This document shows, piece after piece, positions 25,059 through 36,542 of a DNA stretch of 64,000 nucleotides. The translations under genes were made by a program, and so were the position numbers. Numbering within the stretch: the first letter of the stretch is position 1; every line of letters starts with the position of its first letter. Under the pieces are notes generated by a model. That model was not told the DNA's origin. It saw nothing but the letters and a program-made list of their open reading frames with translations, and made no database searches. Source of the DNA: Chrysomallon squamiferum (Eukaryota; Mollusca; Gastropoda; Neomphalida; Peltospiridae); NCBI GenBank assembly GCA_012295275.1, contig CM022678.1:16766993-16830992 (forward strand). Direction: 5' to 3'.

Positions 25059-26947
25059 ACATGTAAGATACTACAAGGTGCATGTTTTGAAATATTTTTA
25101 CCCACTTTTCAACGCCGTATTTATTTTCTGTCTGATGTGCGATCTGAATAAAAACTGCACTAATGGAAAAGGTTAAGTCCTAGCTTATTGTATGAACGTT
25201 ATCTCGTATTGCGAAACACAGCGTTTGATTTGAGCTAGAAATGTCCTGGGTAGCCCCCGCCTCGTTATGGATCACCTGTTATGTTTGAACCTTTTTCAAT
25301 TCATAGGGATTTTTCTACAAGCTTTATTCCTACAAACAGACTCAAGCAAACAAATGTTCCGGTTCTTGGCATCATTTGTGTATCCAACATAAATGTTTTT
25401 GCTCACCACAAGCGGTAAAGTTTCTTCACTATTTCAGAGCAACAGACGCTTTTCATCAATATATCATTAGAAAGAGAAATATTTTATATGTAGTAAAGCA
25501 CAATGAAATTGAAGCTTAAAGCAACTACGCGTTCAAACACTCTGTCTGTAGAAGTTTCAAAACACTCCCCCCGCCCCAGAGATTCCCCCTAGTTAAAGAA
25601 ATATCAGAAAAAATAAGTACAGCTTAAAAATATCTGGGAGCTGCTTTATTTCTGTAGCCGTGACGTCATCACATGTAGGACGGATCCTATTGTCGAAAGC
25701 AGAGATCGTTAACCTTGTCGCTAGGGACATCAGTAGACGTTTGACTGACTGTTGTGGGCGCTTGTAGTTTCTGGGTAGATCGCTGGCTGCAGTGCCGAAC
25801 TTAGACTTGGTGAGGCCCTAAGCTATGTAAATCTTTGAGGCCACTCAATCTTTTTATTCTTTTTTCTTCTTTTAAATATATATGCCTTTTAATTATTTAA
25901 TAGCAAACTAAAAAAATACAGGTCTCAACATTTTGGAAATCTTTTAACAAGGATGGTCCAGGATTTGTTTGCAGAAAATCCGATTTGCGATTTCGGAATA
26001 AGAAATGTTTGAAACTTTTTTCTCTCTGGGGATCTCTTGTTAGCGAAAATCAGATTTTTTTTTTTAAAAAAAAAAATAGAAAAAAATAAATAAAAAGTAA
26101 AACAATATTCATCGAAATATGAAAATCAGAGAGAGAGAAAAAAAATTGACTCTGTGTCCGGTAATTGCAAATCCTTACATGAAATGTGATGGAAATTCAA
26201 ACCGCGGTCTTTACACTACAGGTGACACGCCGCCCTGACTGACTGACGGACTGAAGGACGACACCGACGTAGGCAAACGACGGCATCAGTTCTGTAATAT
26301 TTCAAGTAATGTGTCAGGATTTTCCTGAGGTAAAAATGAGCATAAAACATAATCTAATCCTTTGAATGCCTCATGCAGTTTATAATGTCTTAAGTGTTAG
26401 CAGATTTGTGAACACGTTTTTATGTCATACGATAAACTGTTAAATTTTTATCTTTGACGAACTATTAATTAATCTCTTAGTTAATTTCTAATAAATTTTA
26501 TTTAAGTTTAATCCCTTAATGCTTAAATTATTGAGAATTTGATGTGCGTTCAATCTTTTTACTGTTTGAGACTGGGTGATACATGAGAAATGGTTGCCCT
26601 GCAACAACAACAACAACAAAAATATGTATGTATATTTGTGCGTATGTATGTATGTATTTATGTATTTTTGTATGCACGTATGAATGTATGTATTTATGCA
26701 TGTTTGTTTATGTGTGTGCGTATATATATGTGTGTGTATATGTGTGTGTGTCTGCGCGCGTGTGTATGTATTTGTAAATCTATCTATATTTATGCTTTGG
26801 TATAGGTCTTTACAATATCATTGTGTTCATCTGTATAATTGTGTGGGTGTATATGCATGTATGTATGTTTGTGTGTATGCTTGTATGTTTAATTTGGCTT
26901 CATGATTAGTACTTGATATAATGTTTCTTCAACTTGTTCAGTTTCAG
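24700..26947 (+). other. Gene B first intron
   Basis: Non-coding. It has a T-run and (TA)n at 24970-25053, and blocks repeated near 40780-41480 and 61215-61400, the equivalent introns of C and E. A (GTAT)n-rich stretch lies at 26620-26900. Confidence 0.6.
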
Positions 26948-27049
26948 TGAAGAGTTTCACATGTAAAGACAACTCACGGCTATGTTCCCCTCACAACTGC
27001 GGGCCGGAAAACGAAATGAATTGTATGAAGACTTGTGGAGTTTGCACAG
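26948..27049 (+). CDS. Gene B ShK-like domain exon
   Basis: VKSFTCKDNSRLC, PHNC and MNCMKTCGVCT. Six cysteines spaced C-x6-C-x4-C-x7-C-x3-C-x2-C with the CxD start and CMKTCGVC end of the ShKT family. Extracellular disulfide-rich module, here an ectodomain part and not a toxin gene. Phase 1 at both ends. Confidence 0.85.
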
Positions 27050-27895
27050 GTAATGTTATGAGTGTTTCAGCATAGCAGAGTCAAGAGCAGCAGGATAGAT
27101 ATAAAGGACAACTCATATGTTAAAATAAGGATAGATGCACAGGATAGTTCATATGTTAAGTAAAGATATAGATATACATTGGATAGTTGTGGTATTATGT
27201 AAGCACAGATACACAGAATATTTGGTATGTTAAATGAGAATAGCTAACTAGGATAGATTAATCATACACATGCCAGATGGGATAGATACCAGATAGGAAC
27301 GGATATATTAAGAGGGATATGTGCAGAATACAATCATACTAGATAGTTATTTATTCAGAATTCAATGACAGCAGACATATTTTAGGTAGGATTGATACCC
27401 ATGATAGATACGCGTGATAGATAATAGCATACAAAGGAAAGCTATGTATTAGGCAGGATAGCTTGTATAAGTAGGAAATGTGTTCAGGTTACAGATATGT
27501 TAAGATACGATTCATGGATACACGTAATACTTCGTATACGAGTATACTAGATATACCTGAAATGATAGATATATAGGACGTAACGGCTGGCAGTTTAATT
27601 ATGTGAGTGTACACGTACACATACGAACATGCACACACCAAATACAACACAGTCACAAAAGCATGAACATTTTTAATTTGTGTTAATAAATATAACGATT
27701 TTTCTTTTTGTACGCATGCATTCTGAGACACACTATTTCTGTTTTAATTTCAGTAAGTCAACATAGTTAATTTCATTTACTCGTGCACCCTTGCTAGTCT
27801 CTCAGTTTATCTTTTAATTACAGTAAATGTGATAGCAGAGAATATACAGCCTCCTATAATTCCCTGTAAATTAATACGAGTAATTCTACTTTTAG
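27050..27895 (+). other. Gene B intron with minisatellite
   Basis: Contains GGATAGAT.../AGTTCATATGTTAAG units (about 27080-27200) shared with A, C and E. No coding signal. Confidence 0.6.
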
Positions 27896-29087
27896 ATGAG
27901 GGGTGTTCTGAGGGTTATTACCATGGTGATGGCGACAGCTGTCTTTCCTGTTCTGTCAAAGACACAAAACATTCACCAAGTTACAAAGAAAAATGTAATA
28001 TATTTTGTTCCAGTAGCAAAACACATGGTAAAGATTGTAATAAGACCTGTAGTGACAGATGCTTGGATAGAATATGTTACAAATGGACGAGTTGATTGTG
28101 AACGTTGTCCTTCTGGATTCTTTGGACCACGTTGTCAGCAGCACTGTAATAACATCGACGACAAAGGTGACTGCATCGGTGACTGTTTTTCTGGGTTTTT
28201 TGGTCCAAAGTGCGACAAAGAGTGTCCAGACGGATGTAAAGACAAAGTCTGCAACAAAAAGACTGGAGACTGTTCAGAATGCCCAGAAGGATCGTGGGGT
28301 AAAACTTGTCAGTTTCTTTGCTTTTATAACTGTCTAAAAAATTCGTGTAACAGAACCGGGCAATGCTCTCTAGGTTGCAAAGTTGGGTTTTTCGGAATGG
28401 ACTGCTCAAAGAACTGCAGCGCGAACTGTCTACATCAGGTATGTAATAGGGAAAACGGATCGTGTACTGATGGCTGCGTTTCTGGTGAATATTACGCAGA
28501 CACTTGCGACAAAATTTGTCCTCAGCGTTGTCTGAATTCTACGTGTGATCGCACAGCTGGGAAATGTAAGAACGGGTGCAGCGACTCTGATATTTATGGG
28601 GCATTTTGCAACTATTCTTGTGGCTCATATTGTCGAAGTGTTCGATGTGAAAATATCTCCAATTATGTTGAGTGCAGGGCGGTTTGTGTCAGCGGAAGAA
28701 AGGGAGAACATTGCAGGGATTTCTGCCCTAGGAATTGTAAAGAATCATGTGATCAGCTTTCAGGACGATGTCTTCATGGCTGTCTTTCAGGTTACTATGG
28801 TACTTACTGCAACAAATCATGTCTTAGGAATTGCAAAGGATCATGTCATCAGATTTCAGGACGATGTCTTCATGGCTGCGTCTCTGGTTACCATGGTATC
28901 TACTGTAACAAATCATGCCCCACTAACTGTCTGGGAAGTGCATGCCATCAGAACAACAGAACGTGTATACACGGTTGTGTAAAGTCGTTCTATGGACCGA
29001 CGTGCTCAAATCGATGCAGTGACAACTGCGCTGTATGTGACGCGAATGGGATCTGCATTTCGCCTTCAAATAGTAGGCACAACGAAT
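27896..29087 (+). CDS. Gene B multi-EGF exon (one +1 frameshift)
   Basis: Encodes a cysteine-rich start (DEGCSEGYYHGDGDSC) and about ten EGF repeats of MEGF/laminin type, for example CPSGFFGPRCQQHC and CPEGSWGKTCQFLC. Two adjacent modules with GRCLHGC...GYxG...YCNKSC are nearly identical, a recent internal duplication. The first 66 codons end at TGA 28093-28095 because of an inserted T. Gene E reads ACGGGTGATTGT where B has ACGAGTTGATTGT. After this the frame is open to the donor. Extracellular binding region; ligand unknown. Confidence 0.87.
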
Positions 29088-29269
29088 GTAAGTATTCAAT
29101 ATACGTAAATACATACATACATACATACTATTTTGATACCAGTTTCTGACTGGTTATCTATTGCGACAGTTAATTTCTGATTGGTCAACTACTGTGATAG
29201 CTATTGTCTGATAGCTTCGTTATGTACGTTTCAATGTAATACTTGATATTTTAACTAAATATTTATATA

Positions 29270-29274
<5 letters not shown>

Positions 29275-29313
<39 letters not shown>
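29275..29313. repeat. Poly-T tract at the TM exon acceptor
   Basis: About 39 consecutive T directly before CAG of the transmembrane exon, serving as an extreme pyrimidine tract. Confidence 0.9.
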
Positions 29314-29316
29314 CAG

Positions 29317-29410
29317 TGAAGTTCTACTTTGACGGGTGGACAGTTATGTATGGAGTGATAATTTTTTCGATTTTGTTGTCGATTTCTTTAGCTGTGTGGT
29401 TTATTTTGAG
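29317..29410 (+). CDS. Gene B transmembrane exon
   Basis: KFYFDGWTVMYGVII then FSILLSISLAVWFILR: an aromatic membrane-proximal stretch followed by about 20 hydrophobic residues. Phase 2 donor. Confidence 0.87.
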
Positions 29411-29485
29411 GTATTATTTTATTTCATTTCATTATTCATTTCATTATTTATTTATTTATTAATATTATAATTATTAGTGTTGTTG

Positions 29486-29523
<38 letters not shown>

Positions 29524-29830
29524 TTATTATTAGTATTATTATGTGCATATTTTCAGAACGGTAATAATAATAGCCACAGGAAGCTGAATATTTTAAATAT
29601 TCTACACTGTGGCTAATAATAATAATAATAATAATATAATAATAATAATAATAATAATTGTAAAAATTTATTGATAATTACAAAACAAGAAAAATTAACA
29701 AATGATGATAACATTAATAAAAATTGTTAGTGATGATAATTACAATAGTAATAACGATGATGATGACATTAATGAAAATAATATTAATGATTTTGTTTAC
29801 GATAACAACAATAACAACAACAACAACAAC

Positions 29831-29877
<47 letters not shown>

Positions 29878-30002
29878 CAAGAAATATTAACAAAAAGGAA
29901 AAAATAAAAAATAACAATAATAAAAATTCCTTTAGTGCAGTGATGACAGTAATAGCAATAACAGTTGTGATTATAAATTAATCTTTCAATTTCCGTATCT
30001 AG
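29411..30002 (+). other. Intron, (ATT)n and (AAT)n repeats
   Basis: Extended trinucleotide runs at 29485-29525, 29605-29660 and 29805-29880. Open frames here are homopolymer artefacts. Confidence 0.7.
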
Positions 30003-30111
30003 AAAAAGGAAGAAAAGATCAAAAAAAAAAATCAGCGACGTGCACAACGACGTATGGAAAGCCTAATTCGAGCACGTATTAACCAGATACAACACGTGGA
30101 AATGCAACCAG
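30003..30111 (+). pseudogene. Gene B basic exon, frameshift in A-run
   Basis: KRKKRSKK, then the frame slips in 11 A's (30021-30031); the intended continuation is RRAQRRMESLIRARINQI. Length 109 against 107 in C and D confirms a 2-nt excess. Read as is, it stops at TAA shortly after. Confidence 0.8.
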
Positions 30112-30332
30112 GTTTTGTAATTTAATTAATTACGATTTAATACTGGTGATAGCAATAATACCAATAACGGCATTAGTAACACTACTGAAACAAGAAATAG
30201 AACAAAAACCAAAAAATACATGCCGCACTCACACATACACACCAAGACAAAACAACAACAGCCATGTCCACCACCAGCACCTCCGTCATCAAACAACATT
30301 AAGAAGCAACTGCATCAGCTATAATAATAATC

Positions 30333-30364
<32 letters not shown>

Positions 30365-30630
30365 TAATAATAATAATAATAATAGTCTTAATAGTAGTAG
30401 TAGTAGTAGTAGTAGTAGTAGCAGTAGTAAGTAGTATTACTATTTTTATGGTCATGATGATAATATTAAGTATTTGAAATAATCAGAAGTATTTCAATAT
30501 TGTTATGTTAATGTTGTGACGTAAAGGTTAGTAGTTACAAAGTCTTAATATTAACAGTTAATGTTAAACTATGTCAAGACGTCGTGAAAGAAATATTGAT
30601 TGATTGCTTGAATGATTTTGTTAACTTTAG
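30112..30630 (+). other. Intron
   Basis: AT-rich, with (AAT)n and (AGT)n at 30320-30430. Nothing else seen. Confidence 0.5.
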
Positions 30631-31046
30631 CAACTTGGCAGAGCAGTTCCGACACGTCATTAGATGCTACGGATGGAGTCCGTTGCCATAGCAATCCACC
30701 TCATCCCTCAGCTGCGGATGGCATAGTGATCACCTATGATGAAAATGATGATGATAATGATAGTCATCATTATGAGTACATAGATGATTCAATGCTATCA
30801 AGTCTTAATAATAGCACAGGAATGTCTTCAAACGTTCCTCAGAACGAGGCTGAAGAATGCGAAATCGAAAACGAGACTTTCTATGAAACACCTTATTACA
30901 AACGTTTAACATCTGACGATGCAAACAACGCGGACGACGTCGTGCCGCTTCTAGAGTGCGAGGAAGATGAAAGTGTTGACATTAAACATTTTCACACATA
31001 CGTGTACAATATGAGTCTTATGAAAGGTTTCCATGTTGAATTTCAG
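30631..31046 (+). CDS. Gene B acidic cytoplasmic exon
   Basis: 138 open codons: SSSDTSLDATDGVRCHSNPP, a DENDDDNDSHHYEY acidic stretch, NEAEECEIENETFYETPYYK, VVPLLE and DIKHFHTYVYNMSLMKGFH. Several tyrosines sit in acidic context and could be phosphorylation sites (inference). Confidence 0.82.
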
Positions 31047-31203
31047 GTAATGACTTGCTTTTGTCTTGTTCTTTTTTTTCTTCTTGAATATTTGTTGTCA
31101 TTGTTGTTGTTATTATTATTATTGTTACCATTGTTATTATTATTATTAATATTATTATTATTATTATTTTGTTGTTATAATTATTCTAATCATCATTATT
31201 TAT

Positions 31204-31237
<34 letters not shown>

Positions 31238-31516
31238 TATAATTATTATTATTATTGTTGTTTTGTTTTTATTGTTATTTATTGATTGATTAATTATTAA
31301 TCATTATCTTTATTATAATTATTTGACAACATTTTCCCTTAAAACCAATGCATTTTCTGACTAATTAAATTATATATTTATTTATCAATGGTCGTTTCGA
31401 ATTTAATTTGCATAATTTTCATGGACGTTATCGAATTCAATTTTTATATATTCATGTATAATACATTACATTACATACATTACAAATAAAAAAATAAATT
31501 ACCGTTCCGTTTTCAG
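31047..31516 (+). other. Intron, (ATT)n-rich
   Basis: Long (TTA)n-like runs at 31110-31260 and plain AT-rich sequence. The leucine/isoleucine-rich continuation of the exon frame is intron read-through. Confidence 0.6.
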
Positions 31517-31604
31517 TTTTTACAGAAAATAAATTTATGTAATACCAACATAGCAGACAAGATAGAAAATGTCCCTAAAAACAGATACAGGAATATAAAG
31601 CCAT
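31517..31604 (+). CDS. Gene B PTP exon 1 (KNRY)
   Basis: FLQKINLCNTNIADKIENVP followed by KNRYRNIKP. The phosphotyrosine-loop Tyr is present. Confidence 0.9.
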
Positions 31605-32277
31605 GTAAGTACAAATGTGAACTATTATGTCGTTATTTTCCCTGTCTAGCTTGTTCTTGTCTTTTGTTTGTTGTATTCTTCTTTACTTTTTATTGTTGTT
31701 GTTGTTGATGGTGTTTGAAATCCGGAAACTCTTTTCGACTATCTGAAAGACTGATATCATAATTTTCTATACAAAATTATTTTAAATATTACATAAAATT
31801 ATCTGTAGGCTATCTGTATTAATCCTATTGCTGTAAATAGATTTAGTACTCCTATTGCTACTACTGCTATTACTAAACTCCTTTTTCTTCTTCTAATTAT
31901 TATTTTAATTATTATTATTATTATTAACAAATAACAGAAATATATATATATATTTTTTTTTATATTTATTTTTAGTTTGAAATAGTTTTTTTAAAGTTTA
32001 AATATTACATAAAATTATCTGTAGAAATTAATTTACTTCTGTAAAAGAATTTACTATTCTAAATTATAAACTCCTTCTTCTTCTTTAATAATTTATTATT
32101 TTATCATTATTATTATTATTATTATTAACAAATAACAGTAATATATATATATATTTTTTTTTATATTTATTTTTAGTTTGAAATAGTTTTATTAAAGTTT
32201 ACTCAAATTATATCCTAAGCATTTACACATTTAATAAGAGTATTATTGTTTCTTTTTGTTTTAAATTATTTGAGAAG
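31605..32277 (+). other. Intron with internal duplication
   Basis: A stretch containing AACAAATAACAG(A/T)AATATATA and TTTTAGTTTGAAATAGTTTT occurs twice, around 31920-32000 and 32125-32195, so this intron grew by a local tandem duplication of about 200 bp. Confidence 0.7.
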
Positions 32278-32354
32278 ATGATTATAACAGAGTGACGCTT
32301 GAGTTTATTCCTGGAATCCCAGCCTCAGATTATATCAACGCTAGTTTTATTGAT
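32278..32354 (+). CDS. Gene B PTP exon 2
   Basis: YDYNRVTLEFIPGIPASDYI then NASFID. Canonical PTP motifs. Confidence 0.92.
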
Positions 32355-32698
32355 GTAAGTTTATTATTTTTTTATTGATTTATTTATTGACTTATTAAAT
32401 GGTTTATTTATTTTATATTTATTTATTTACTTTCCTATTAATTTCTTCAATTTAATTTTAATTCAATTTTTTTATTCATTACATATATTAATTTTCATAT
32501 ATGTATTAACAAATACAAAAATAGTACTATATATATATACAGTTTATCATACCAACACCCATTTATACATTAACACAGAAACACATTTACATACATAAAC
32601 AAAAACACACACACACACGCACTTCCAATTATGATTGTTTGTTTACTTATATAGTTATATATATTTGAAATTCATTAATTATATTGATTTCAATTCAG

Positions 32699-32833
32699 GG
32701 CTATCACACATCAAAGTGGTACATTGCAGCACAAGGTCCTACAAAACAGACAGCAGCTGATTTCTGGAGAATGGTTTGGGAGGTCAACTCTACTCATATC
32801 ATAATGCTCACAGATTTAGTTGAAAGCAACCAG
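32699..32833 (+). CDS. Gene B PTP exon 3
   Basis: [38 protein letters not shown]. Phase 0, donor GTTTGT right before the CT repeat. Confidence 0.93.
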
Positions 32834-32837
32834 GTTT

Positions 32838-32943
<106 letters not shown>

Positions 32944-33175
32944 CTCTTTTATGTTTAAATTTCATTCTTTTTTTCTCCCTATCATTTTTTTTGTCACGTT
33001 TTCTAGTATTTCTTTCTATCTCTGCCTCTCTGTTTCTGTAGATAGGTAGATACAGAGACAGACAGATAAGATTTTAAACGTAAATAAATAAATTAAAAGC
33101 ATGTATTATTTATATCTTTGTGTATGTCTTTAAGAAAAAGAGATAAAGAATTATGTTTAGTAGTATCTCTTACAG

Positions 33176-33301
33176 TCAAAATGTTCACTTTACTGGCCTA
33201 ACACGGAAACTAAGAGCAAGACGTATGGAGGTATTATGGTCGAACTGAAACAAGTTGAAGTTCTTCCAACATACATATCTAGGATTTTTAATATTTCCAA
33301 G
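33176..33301 (+). CDS. Gene B PTP exon 4
   Basis: SKCSLYWPNTETKSKTYGGI through SRIFNISK; KCxxYWP motif; open. Confidence 0.9.
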
Positions 33302-33429
33302 GTTTGCTGATATTTAATTTTTAACGCATCATAAACTTTGTTAGGTTCTAAAGTTCTTGTTTTTTTCTGATACTGTAAGTACATACTTCTATACATATGT
33401 ACATACATAATACGCAACACACATATATA

Positions 33430-33466
<37 letters not shown>

Positions 33467-33659
33467 TTATTTATTTATTTACTTATTAAATAATTAATTA
33501 TTATATCATTAATCTATCCTATTTATTTGTTTACTTTTGATTACTTATTTACTTATTTAATTAATAATTAATTAATTATTTTCTTACTTTATTCTCTCTT
33601 CCTTCCTTTGTTTATTTATTTGTTTGTTTGTTTGTTTGTCTGTTTTATTCATTATTAAG
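33302..33659 (+). other. Intron
   Basis: (TA)n near 33435-33462 and ATTT/TTTG runs to 33640. No other feature. Confidence 0.5.
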
Positions 33660-33820
33660 AAAGGTAATCCGGAATTGACAAGAACTGTGACACAACTACA
33701 CTACATGGACTGGATGGACAAACAAGTGCCAAACAATATACATGCATTGCTTCATTTTATCCTGTATGTGAGGGGGCTCAGAGATAGGGGAGATGATCAT
33801 CCGTTAATAGTTCACTGCAG
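33660..33820 (+). CDS. Gene B PTP exon 5 (W-M-D loop)
   Basis: KGNPELTRTVTQLHYMDWMD, KQVPNNIHALLHFI, HPLIVHC. The acid Asp is kept, the WPD Pro is Met and the following H-G is K-Q. The catalytic Cys is present. Confidence 0.93.
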
Positions 33821-34220
33821 GTATAGTAGTTTACTGTTTCAACTGATTTTCTTTTATTTAGAATAAAGGTACAAAAAATGAATATATAAAAATAAAAAAA
33901 ATAAATGTAAAAAAAAAAAAAAAAAAAAATAAAGAATGAAAAAAGGAAAGAAAGAAATAGTTTTCTGAATAAATGAAAAAATAAAATTATTAATGAATGA
34001 CAGCATACTACATACAAATTGACATTTTCGTTTTCTATTCAACTAGAGAACTCCGTGTTAATTTTCTAATTAATATCAAAAATGCAAATGATATATCAGT
34101 TGCTATTAGGAAATCTACATCAGAATAACCTTTTTCCCCTTGATATTCTTCTTCATTTTTCATTTTTCTCAGTTGAAGTAGAGTTCATTTGTAAAATTAT
34201 TAAAATTGTTTTCATTCCAG
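33821..34220 (+). other. Intron
   Basis: AT-rich with a poly-A run near 33910-33930. No coding signal. Confidence 0.5.
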
Positions 34221-34356
34221 TGATGGTGTTGGACGAACAGGTACTTTCATAGCTATAGATTATCTTCTTGACCAGGCACTGACCGAAGGAAAACTTAATG
34301 TACCTGGTTGTGTGTCACGTTTAAGAAAACAACGAATTCAAATGGTGCAAACTTTG
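34221..34356 (+). CDS. Gene B PTP exon 6 (P-loop [10 protein letters not shown])
   Basis: Completes [12 protein letters not shown], then [16 protein letters not shown] and [13 protein letters not shown]. Cys and Arg are present; Asp replaces the usual Ala. Confidence 0.93.
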
Positions 34357-34455
34357 GTGAGTATTTTGGATTATCTACTCATTAGAAATCATTATTTATA
34401 TGCAGTTTTCATTATGTTATTAGTATCGTTGTGATTGTTGTTGTTGTTGTTGTTG

Positions 34456-34531
<76 letters not shown>

Positions 34532-34623
34532 TATTACTATTTTCTTTATGTGTTTGATTTGGGTTTGTTTGTTCTTATACTTTATTTCTTTACAAAATCT
34601 ATTATTTTTATTTTTCGTTTCAG

Positions 34624-34686
34624 AAGCAGTACAATTTTATTCATCAACTTCTGTTAGATTGGTTGTTATTATTCAAGATCATTTAA
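34624..34686 (+). CDS. Gene B PTP exon 7 and stop
   Basis: KQYNFIHQLLLDWLLLFKII then TAA. It completes the Q-loop (QTxxQYxFI pattern) and ends about 17 residues later, so there is one PTP domain and no second (D2) domain. Confidence 0.9.
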   Translation, partial: KQYNFIHQLLLDWLLLFKII

Positions 34687-35733
34687 GAATGGGTGATGTA
34701 ACAGAAGCTGACTGCAAGCAAGGAAGAGGAAAATTTAAAAAAAAAGATTTTTAGTCAGAATTTTTGTTCTTTTTATGAACCTGAATCATTCCGTAATTCA
34801 GATTGCAAGAATTATAAAGGAGAAAGTATCTTCATTGGAGAGTAACCGAAATTAATGAAAGTACATTAATTGTACTGAAATCTTGAATCAAAAGAAACAA
34901 TTTGTTGCTGAATTTCCAAAACGTTTCTGATGAGAAAGGACAAAAAAATAGGCCTGAGAGAAACTTGTGTCAACCAGAAAGAAGACATTCCTATAATTAA
35001 GATGGCTGCTCCTGTAATGAGTAAAGTGACCAATGGAAATATACTAAAAATTATTCTAGGTTGTCCGTTTCCATGTTTATAAAAAGGAAAACATTTAAAA
35101 CACTTTTGTGACACTTATATTAAATATAAATACAGTGTGTTTAATGATGAGTGAAATGTAAAATGTCTATATATTTTTATTTGTAAATATCTGTAACTGA
35201 CAATACGTGACAATTACATTTTGTGAAGAAGAGAGCAAAATGAATGTTTACATTCAGGCAGTTAGAAAACTGAGATAGTAAATATTTGCTTGAGTGTGTC
35301 TGTATGTCTGTGAATGTCCGTTTAGCTGTTTTTATTTACTTATCGATTTTATACAGAATCTGCTTTGAAAGATATTGTTTTGTAAATGGAAGATCTTACA
35401 GTTTGAATTTATAATCATATACTGCGTAAAATATTCAGATAAACTTTTTTCTGTTTTAAACTAATAACAATAATTCAGTAGTGTGATAAGGGATACTATA
35501 AAACAATAATAATAACATTAACAACAACTGTTATAATAAAAATTTAAAATCCAGTAAATCTTCTTAGCATTTTCTTCCTCTTTCATAGGCAGGATGGATT
35601 CTGTCATTATAGAGATGTATGCAAAAGTTAGTATAACTAGAAATACATGATACCCAAACATTTTACTGATCAAAATATCATTTTTATACAGATTTTAAAT
35701 TAAAATATTTGTATAATAAAAAACATAATAAAA

Positions 35734-35783
<50 letters not shown>

Positions 35784-35811
35784 TAATAATATTTCCTTGA
35801 GTTATATGTTT

Positions 35812-35854
<43 letters not shown>

Positions 35855-35978
35855 GATATATTTTCACACTTAAATGCTGTTTGTTTTATTATTACTTATT
35901 TTAACTTTTATGTCTTTTTCTATATGAAACTACTTTTCTTTTCTCTGTATCACGTTTGCAAATGATGTAAAATCGTAC

Positions 35979-36074
<96 letters not shown>

Positions 36075-36499
36075 ATATTTTATTCTAAGAATGTTCCTGC
36101 CTTGAGCTATGTATATATATATATGTGTGTACGTATGTATTTACGTACGTATAAATACATTTGCATTCGTACGTATCTACAAAGGAAATATTCCTGTGTA
36201 TTACGAAATTTATTCTAAATATAGACACACGTCACTGTCTGAAACAATGTCTATTTTTATTCCATGATCCACAAGGAAACTGAAACTCTCGATAGGGTAA
36301 AGCGACCACAAACAACAGGACATTGTACAATTTTTAGCCAAATATACGTATTTTTGCTTTCTTCTTTAAATATTTAACATGTGAAGATAATGTATTACGC
36401 ATAGAAGAACAGATTCTGGGAACTGGAATAACTTTCTCTCTTACAATTTTACAAGAACATTGAGATACCCGATTCATGTGGACGCAAGTTGAATTAATA
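34687..36499. other. 3' region of gene B and 5' flank of gene C
   Basis: 34945-35045 is conserved with A' and gene D (AATTAAGATGGCTGCTCCT core). The flank of C starts by about 35625 (ATACATGATACCC block shared with 23190 and 19015), so the genes are only about 0.5-1 kb apart. It contains (AAT)n, (TA)n and (AAAT)n runs at 35735-35850 and 35980-36075. Confidence 0.6.
36275..36287 (+). promoter_or_regulatory. IRF/ISRE-like motif of gene C
   Basis: GGAAACTGAAACT, exact core, 225 bp upstream of the ATG at 36500. Confidence 0.45.
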
Positions 36500-36542
36500 A
36501 TGACCTCGGTAATAATTTTGCTGTTTGTTTTAACTCAGACAG
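36500..36542 (+). CDS. Gene C signal-peptide exon
   Basis: MTSVIILLFVLTQT plus one nt; donor GTAAGT. Hydrophobic signal peptide. Confidence 0.8.

Noticed and set aside
27896-28100. Start of a 417-residue reading frame in gene B (MRGVLRVITMVMATAVF...)
   Set aside because: This frame is right only after 28095. Before that, the family frame (DEGCSEGYYHGDGDSC) is one base different, so the apparent long protein joins two frames.
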